A stretch of DNA of 39,628 nt, from NCBI GenBank assembly GCA_965658595.1, contig CBFHSW010000105.1, positions 1 through 39,628 of the forward strand, written 5' to 3'. Each line of letters starts with the position of its first letter. The stretch's first letter is position 1. The notes beneath the pieces were generated by a model. The model did no database searches. It was not told where the DNA came from and saw nothing but the letters and a program-made list of their open reading frames with translations. This DNA comes from UBA1858 sp965658595 (GTDB taxonomy: Bacteria; Pseudomonadota; Gammaproteobacteria; UBA4575). A program made the position numbers and the translations under genes. Below, piece after piece: positions 35,243 through 39,628 of the stretch.

Positions 35243-36178
35243 ATGCATCCAGCATTTTCAGTTATATTTTTTACAGTAACCTCTGGTGCAGGTTATGGTT
35301 TATTTGCCATCACGGCGCTTTATCATGCTTTATCCAAGCATCAGGTAATGACGTCTGACCAGATTTTACTTTCATCAGGAATCGCGTTAGCTCTCATTAC
35401 CGCGGGACTAATTTCCTCAACTTTTCACTTAGCTAATCCTAAGAATGCATGGCGAGCTTTCAGTCGTGTGCGAACTTCTTGGTTAGCACGTGAGGGTTTA
35501 CTGGCTATTTTGTTTTACCCGATTGCTTTTGCATATCTATTCTTTGTATGGAGCGGAATGCAGGGAGCTCTGGTTAATGGCACGGCAATACTTGGCGCAG
35601 TGTGGGCGATCACCACAGTTTTCTCTACCGGCATGATTTATGCCTGCTTGAAAACCATACGTCAGTGGAACAATGCTTTGACACCTGTTAATTACATTCT
35701 ATTAGGTGTGATGCTAGGCGCTATTATCTATGCTCTCGTTGCCTCTATGGGTGAGGGTATGACGAAAGGTGTGATCACAACTAGCGCTTACATCATCGCT
35801 GCCGCCGCTATTTCTAAGTTGGTTTACTTCTTTTGGGTGGGTGCACCCGCTGGCTCAACTATCAACACAGCCACATCTTTCACCAGCAGTATGGTGAGAC
35901 TGCTTGATGTCGGACATACAGCAGGCACATTCCTAACGGATGAATTCGGTTACCAAGTAGCACGTCATCGTTTGATTGCGTTACGTTGGATAGTCGCTAT
36001 CTTTGCGTTTGGCTTGCCAGCGATCATGGTGTGGTTGAGTTTGTCTACTCTGTCTGTGACTACAGCTTATATGGTGGCTTTATTGAGTGCTTTTGCAGGT
36101 GTGGTGACAGAGCGTTGGTTATTCTTTGCTGAAGCCCGACACGTGGTAAATCTCTATCATGGATCTCAGCAGTGCTAA
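35243..36178 (+). CDS. soeC: Sulfite dehydrogenase membrane anchor SoeC (DmsC-like)
   Basis: A 311-residue integral membrane protein with about eight helices, of the DmsC/NrfD-like anchor type that hands electrons to quinone. FSVIFFTVTSGAGYGLFAITALYHAL at the N-terminus, STFHLANPKNAWRAFSRVRTSWLAREG near residue 60 and the ending RWLFFAEARHVVNLYHG are features I associate with DmsC-like anchors. It begins 36 bases after soeB with AAGGAA upstream, and ends at a strong terminator 36 bases after its stop. The order A-B-C with cytoplasmic A and B supports SoeABC. Confidence 0.87.
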   Translation: MHPAFSVIFFTVTSGAGYGLFAITALYHALSKHQVMTSDQILLSSGIALALITAGLISSTFHLANPKNAWRAFSRVRTSWLAREGLLAILFYPIAFAYLFFVWSGMQGALVNGTAILGAVWAITTVFSTGMIYACLKTIRQWNNALTPVNYILLGVMLGAIIYALVASMGEGMTKGVITTSAYIIAAAAISKLVYFFWVGAPAGSTINTATSFTSSMVRLLDVGHTAGTFLTDEFGYQVARHRLIALRWIVAIFAFGLPAIMVWLSLSTLSVTTAYMVALLSAFAGVVTERWLFFAEARHVVNLYHGSQQC

Positions 36179-36214
36179 TCATATGTTAATACTGGCGGAT
36201 TTGATCTGCTAATG

Positions 36215-36243
36215 AAAAAAAGGCGCTTAATGCGCCTTTTTTT
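36215..36243. terminator. Rho-independent terminator after soeABC
   Basis: AAAAAAAGGCGC and GCGCCTTTTTTT with a 5-base loop. It is symmetrical, so it may also end transcription of the small minus-strand gene at 36359. Confidence 0.95.
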
Positions 36244-36337
36244 GTGCCTGCAAATTATTAATGCAAGCAAGTATTAACCTCAGGGTTACCTCGTTAATAG
36301 AGTTAGACACTTTTTTGCATAAGGAAAAGTTGCTAAA

Positions 36338-36361
36338 TAGAAGCTAGCGGGTAGCTATCTA
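36338..36361 (-). terminator. Possible hairpin at the end of the small secreted-protein gene
   Basis: An imperfect inverted repeat (TAGAAGCTA against TAGCTATCTA, one bulged base) overlapping the stop codon, followed on the minus strand by a T-rich stretch. Weak. Confidence 0.25.
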
Positions 36362-36616
36362 GTTGATCTGACTGCCCGTTAACATCTTATCCATTTGGTT
36401 GAAATCATTTTTCCAAGCAATAAATGAATCGGCAATGATGCGCTGATTGGCTTTCATCTCTTGCACGTCTTGTGACCATACTTTGCATTGAGTATCACTG
36501 ACCAGTGAGTAATCACACACATAGTCAACGATCGCTTGAGTCGTTTTAATATCGTCACAGGCATGACTATTTGCACAAGCCAACAACCCAAATAACGCGA
36601 GTGGTAAATATTTCAT
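36359..36616 (-). CDS. Small secreted protein of unknown function
   Basis: An 85-residue protein I do not recognise. The N-terminus (MKYLPLALFGLLACANSHA) is a short export signal. It could be cut after SHA by signal peptidase I, or it could be a lipoprotein with the LLAC lipobox at Cys14. After the first cut, Cys20, Cys34 and Cys44 remain. The rest is polar and probably helical (QDVQEMKANQRIIADSFIAWKNDFNQM). The start is supported by GGGAG about 8 bases upstream of the ATG. It is flanked by the soeABC terminator and a 260-base spacer before the Rieske gene. Confidence 0.72.
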   Translation of the reverse strand: MKYLPLALFGLLACANSHACDDIKTTQAIVDYVCDYSLVSDTQCKVWSQDVQEMKANQRIIADSFIAWKNDFNQMDKMLTGSQIN

Positions 36617-36876
36617 AATGTTGCTCCCAAAATTTATAGTTACTTAGAATTTTGCAAATTCGATGCCAGTTTATTTATCCCGTAATGGACATGGCACAGG
36701 CTAATGTAAGTAATTGATTGCGTTTGGTTTTTATAGAAAAATAGCAAGCAGGTAAAACATGGGTGCTGATTCTAGGTGAAACAAGATGAGACTTAGGCAC
36801 GCTGATAAAGCAGGTGTGTACGATTTGAGTGCAGATTAGAGATCACTCAGCGCCTTGCGTGCTGGTTGAATAGTCG

Positions 36877-37203
36877 TTAGCGGCTTGGGTTGAGATCGAT
36901 CAATATGGTTTGGTCTTCGAGTTTAGTTGGATAGCAACGTAAGGCTTCATCAGCGGGATCCTCTGAAGGTTCGCCCGTGACAACACTGAACCAACTTCCA
37001 TGCAGTGTGCATTTAACTCTATCTTCACGCAAACAACCCAACGATAAGGATGAATCCTCATGGGTGCAAGTGTCATCCACCGCGTAAATCTGCCCGTCCA
37101 CATTGGCGAGTAGGATAGGCCCATGGTCTGGGAAGCACACTTTCTTAGTATGTCCTGGCTTCAGTTCAGATAATTTTGCAACGGCAATATAGCTTTCATT
37201 CAT
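36877..37203 (-). CDS. Rieske-type 2Fe-2S ferredoxin
   Basis: A 108-residue soluble Rieske protein. The two cluster motifs are CTHEDSSL (Cys-x-His) and CTLHGSWFSVVTGEP (Cys-x2-His). The length and motifs fit stand-alone Rieske ferredoxins such as those serving dioxygenases, and also NirD-like proteins. No oxygenase or nitrite reductase gene is near, so its partner is unknown. It has no signal peptide. It is divergent from the 79-residue gene at 37375 across 171 bases. Confidence 0.92.
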   Translation of the reverse strand: MNESYIAVAKLSELKPGHTKKVCFPDHGPILLANVDGQIYAVDDTCTHEDSSLSLGCLREDRVKCTLHGSWFSVVTGEPSEDPADEALRCYPTKLEDQTILIDLNPSR

Positions 37204-37374
37204 AACGCTACTATTTAAAAACGTGGCATTCCTGTCAATAACACCAATGGGTGTACAAAGCGCTTGAGAGACATCAAGTATCTTAAAATCCTCTATTTAT
37301 CCTCACATGAATATTTGCAAGTCACAAAATCAATGGTGTAATAGCTGTGAGTCAATCAACACATAAGAACCCCT

Positions 37375-37614
37375 ATGCCATATTTTGTATACCAACTGAA
37401 CAAAGGCACGAATGGCCAGATCAGAGATATCGAGCTGCAAGATCAATTTGATGAGTATAAGCAGGCCAAACAGTATGCGCGTACTCGCCGTGAGGAGCTG
37501 CAACTGAAAGATCCCAGTGATATAAAAATCATGTTTTCAGAACATGAAGATCATGCCGAACATCGTTTGTTAGAAAATCGTGATGCGCCCATATTAAGAG
37601 AATGGGAAAAATAA
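37375..37614 (+). CDS. Small conserved-looking protein of unknown function
   Basis: A 79-residue, highly charged soluble protein (MPYFVYQLNKG, then QDQFDEYKQAKQYARTRREELQ, ending ILREWEK). The start MPYFVY and the helical FxxYKxAKxxARxRR segment are like a small hypothetical family I recall from beta- and gammaproteobacteria, with no known function. There is no signal peptide, no cysteine and no membrane segment. It is followed 12 bases later by the Cys-cluster gene at 37627, and the two are probably co-transcribed. The ribosome site is weak (AAGAA). Confidence 0.72.
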   Translation: MPYFVYQLNKGTNGQIRDIELQDQFDEYKQAKQYARTRREELQLKDPSDIKIMFSEHEDHAEHRLLENRDAPILREWEK

Positions 37615-37626
37615 TCTTATTCTCAT

Positions 37627-38106
37627 ATGGACGAAAAAGAGTATAGATCGGCTTACGACACCATTAATCCCATTCGTTGTGTGTTCGAGAAAGCTATCAA
37701 TTCGCGAGTATGTAATTGCTCACGGGCTACTCGGTTTAATTTGGCAGACAGAGAAGGGGTATCATGTGAAGATGATGCAGCACAAAAAGCCTGTGTAAGC
37801 TTGCTCGGACTATTACGTGACAATGGACGTTTTTTATTACAACAGACGGCTATAGATGGGCAGCTACCTCACAATGCTGAAATAAAAATCCAAAATGGTG
37901 GTATTCAAGGGTTGCTTAGCGTGTTGTCAGAATCATATTCAGAACACGGTTCAACTGATAATGATTCTCCTAGCGAGCAAGATATTGCTACCTTAATCCG
38001 TCTCGCGATACAGCAGTATGAATCTTTAGAGCAACTACCTTACAGTGACATTATGCAAATTATGTCTGCCTTCAAAACTCGTCGTAAGACACGCAGAAGA
38101 AGTTGA
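37627..38106 (+). CDS. Cys-cluster protein of unknown function
   Basis: A 159-residue soluble protein I cannot name. The N-terminal half holds five cysteines: Cys18, 29, 31, 47 and 56, in the pattern CVFEKAINSRVCNC...DREGVSC...ACVSLL. This spacing suggests a bound metal or iron-sulfur cluster, or redox cysteines, but that is inference. The middle has LPHNAEIKIQNGGIQGL and the C-terminus is basic (KTRRKTRRRS). It lies 12 bases after the 79-residue gene and converges with the PerM gene, so the pair looks like a two-gene operon. No clear ribosome site precedes the ATG. Confidence 0.75.
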   Translation: MDEKEYRSAYDTINPIRCVFEKAINSRVCNCSRATRFNLADREGVSCEDDAAQKACVSLLGLLRDNGRFLLQQTAIDGQLPHNAEIKIQNGGIQGLLSVLSESYSEHGSTDNDSPSEQDIATLIRLAIQQYESLEQLPYSDIMQIMSAFKTRRKTRRRS

Positions 38107-38110
38107 TTTA

Positions 38111-38137
38111 GCCTACATTAATTAATGACAATTAGGC
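38111..38137. terminator. Inverted repeat between convergent genes
   Basis: GCCTA...TAGGC arms enclosing the perfect 12-base palindrome CATTAATTAATG (38116-38127), between the stops of the Cys-cluster and PerM genes. There is no T tract; termination is possible by position only. Confidence 0.3.
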
Positions 38138-39172
38138 ATTGTCGGCGTTGAATTCTCTAGCAAACATAGCCCAAACGGCCAAGAAGAAGGCAGCAATCAC
38201 TGGGCCCAACACAAAACCTGAAACCCCCATTAACGCGATACCGCCCATGGTGCTGAGTAATATCAGATAGTCCGGCATCTTAGTTTCTCTTCCCACCAAT
38301 ATCGGTCTCAATATATTATCGATTGAACCTATGATAAAAGCGCCTACCAAAATTAGAATCAAGGCTTTGATCAACATGCCATTGGCAAATAGAAATAATG
38401 CAGCCGGTATCCAAATCAAAGCTGAGCCTATGGCGGGTAATACTGACAAGATCGCCATAGCAACTCCCCATAATAAGGCCGATTGTATGCCCAATAATGC
38501 GAACGTAATACCTCCTATCGCACCTTGCACCATACCGACAGCCAGAGTGCCTTTAATAGTTGCCTTGGAGACTTCTGCAAATTTATTCATTAAGTAACGC
38601 TCATTATCATCGCCAATCGGTAGCACTGTGACGATGGTATTCACTAGTTGTTTTCCATCACGCAGGAAAAAAAACAGTAAATACAGCATTAAGAAAAAGA
38701 ACAAAGTAAAGCGCATAGTGTTTTGCCCAAACGTGAATAAATGTGCGGCAAACCATTGTCCACTGGAGAGCACTGATGAAGAAATATTGGCTTTTAGTTC
38801 CTCCAGATTAAAGCCTAACTGTTCAGTGATCGTATTGATCACAGGCAACTTCTCTTGTAACCAATAAATAAAGTAAGACACGTCAATCTTGCCAGATGAG
38901 ATGGCTTCGTAAAGGCCCAAGCCTTCACTAGCTACGGCAGTGAAGATAAATAGACTGGGTGCAATCACAGCTAATAAGATTAATAACAAGGTCAGTAACG
39001 CGCTGCGATTCTGATGTTGAGGGCTATGTTGTACGAGACGTTCGTGCACCGGTTGAAAAAGCACTGCTAATGTCACCGCCCATAGTATGGGTTGAAAAAA
39101 TGGCATCATCATGGCAAGAAAAGCCAAACTGGCGGCCAATAGCAAACTGAAAAAGAAGGCGTTTTTAATCAT
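38132..39172 (-). CDS. AI-2E/PerM family permease
   Basis: A 346-residue inner-membrane protein of the AI-2E transporter superfamily (PerM, YdiK, TqsA and others), which includes exporters of autoinducer-2 and Na+/H+ antiporters. It has a hydrophobic N-terminal hairpin with FQPILWAVTLAVLFQPVHERL, a long non-membrane segment (residues about 85-145), and a C-terminal membrane domain with GSIDNILRPILVGRETKMPDYLILLSTMGGIALMGVSGFVLGPVIAAF, the signature of the family. The ATG at 39172 has GAGAG well placed; the GTG at 39184 is less likely. The substrate cannot be predicted. Confidence 0.93.
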   Translation of the reverse strand: MIKNAFFFSLLLAASLAFLAMMMPFFQPILWAVTLAVLFQPVHERLVQHSPQHQNRSALLTLLLILLAVIAPSLFIFTAVASEGLGLYEAISSGKIDVSYFIYWLQEKLPVINTITEQLGFNLEELKANISSSVLSSGQWFAAHLFTFGQNTMRFTLFFFLMLYLLFFFLRDGKQLVNTIVTVLPIGDDNERYLMNKFAEVSKATIKGTLAVGMVQGAIGGITFALLGIQSALLWGVAMAILSVLPAIGSALIWIPAALFLFANGMLIKALILILVGAFIIGSIDNILRPILVGRETKMPDYLILLSTMGGIALMGVSGFVLGPVIAAFFLAVWAMFAREFNADNA

Positions 39173-39184
39173 TATGGCTCTCAC

Positions 39185-39562
39185 AATCTAGATGATTAGG
39201 TTAGGTGTTGGCTGCAGATAATAGCGGTGAAACATACTAGTGGGTAAATATTATCGCTACATGACAGTATTTGAATAGTGTAGCTGATGATTAACTAGAG
39301 GTCGAAACTGGGGCACAAAGACTCGGATCATTGGGCTAGATGGGCGTTTTTGTCATCGGCTGTTAACAAAATACGGATAAAATTTGGGATGTTCAGGGGC
39401 TGGTCTCGTCAATGGTTCAGTATATGTACTTAGTCAATGTACCAATGAATGTACAAGTCAATGAGGCAGACTTTACTAAATTAGCAAATTAGATGTTGCT
39501 TATATTAGAAAATACTACTATACTTCTTTACATACTTTATTAATCTTTACCGGAGAAACGAT
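39185..39562. other. Gene-free spacer before the last gene
   Basis: 378 bases with no supported gene, apart from the promoter at 39496-39524. A few short repeats (GTCAATG twice, ATGTAC three times, 39423-39462) are too short to interpret. Confidence 0.55.
39496..39524 (+). promoter_or_regulatory. Candidate sigma70 promoter for the gene at the right edge
   Basis: TTGCTT (39496-39501), a 17-base spacer, and TATACT (39519-39524, 5 of 6 to consensus). The predicted leader to the ATG at 39563 is about 30 bases, with a GGAG ribosome site 8 bases before it. Confidence 0.55.
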
Positions 39563-39628
39563 ATGTTTGGTAATTCTATTTTTTGTAAATATGCAGCAAT
39601 TGAGACATTTGCACTGATCGTGACATTA
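39563..39628 (+). CDS. Start of an unidentified gene, cut by the window edge
   Basis: An open frame of 22 codons beginning MFGNSIFCKYAAIETF and running off the right end. It is supported by GGAG (39552-39555) 7-8 bases before the ATG and the promoter upstream. The visible residues do not identify the protein. Confidence 0.5.
   Translation, partial: MFGNSIFCKYAAIETFALIVTL

Noticed and set aside
39423..39462. Short repeats GTCAATG and ATGTAC
   Set aside because: They are 6-7 bases long with irregular spacing, within what chance allows in an AT-rich spacer.
1..39628. Search for tRNA, rRNA, CRISPR arrays, IS elements and prophage genes
   Set aside because: No regularly spaced repeats, no transposase- or integrase-like proteins and no tRNA-like fold were recognised by eye; a small structured RNA could be missed.

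Overview
The window is chromosomal DNA of a moderately AT-rich gammaproteobacterium. The best evidence is gene order: dusB-fis is translationally coupled and sits in the block cutA-dsbD / aroQ-accB-accC-prmA-dusB-fis-purH, with fxsA-groES-groEL next to it. I recall this arrangement from Pseudomonas-like gammaproteobacteria. AmpD, Fpr, SixA and a gammaproteobacterial-type GshA agree. A SoeABC-type sulfite dehydrogenase, an ArsS-like radical SAM enzyme and a Fae homologue suggest an aquatic or marine sulfur-oxidising or C1-metabolising lineage. That lifestyle, and any genus, is inference. No tRNA, rRNA, CRISPR array, phage or insertion sequence was seen.

Layout. 1-4026: purine genes purD (partial) and purH, both on the minus strand but separated by an AEC-type permease and a secreted DUF4399 protein. 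4035-8599: a tight minus-strand run aroQ-accB-accC-prmA-dusB-fis that continues into purH. 8974-11114: cutA-dsbD. 11310-14023: fxsA and the groESL operon on the plus strand, with a CIRCE operator just downstream of a sigma70-like promoter. 14231-17254: ampD, a small DUF2322-like gene, gshA and a periplasmic rhodanese. 17279-24545: a minus-strand set of four genes, a TVP38-oxidoreductase fusion, an ArsS-like radical SAM protein, and an RND adaptor and permease. 24715-26971: a fumarylacetoacetase-family hydrolase and a MATE exporter.

27123-31364 is a mixed accessory stretch: a 3' remnant of katG, apbE, a Fae homologue that appears to lack the family's catalytic histidine, sixA, fpr and a DUF4126 membrane protein. 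31608-36178 is the soeABC operon with a strong terminator. 36359-38106 holds small genes: a secreted Cys-containing peptide, a Rieske ferredoxin, and a pair of unassigned conserved-looking genes, one with a cysteine cluster. The window closes with a PerM/AI-2E-type permease and the first 22 codons of another gene behind a recognisable promoter.

How the genes fit together. The first 14 kb is housekeeping: fatty-acid initiation, purines, ribosome and tRNA modification, periplasmic thiol chemistry and chaperones. The most interesting accessory parts are the predicted four-gene oxidoreductase / radical SAM / RND operon, the sulfite dehydrogenase, the divergent Fae paralogue and the orphan Cys-rich gene pair. 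I found no single entirely new system that the sequence alone proves. The operon at 17279-24545 and the pair at 37375-38106 are the best candidates.
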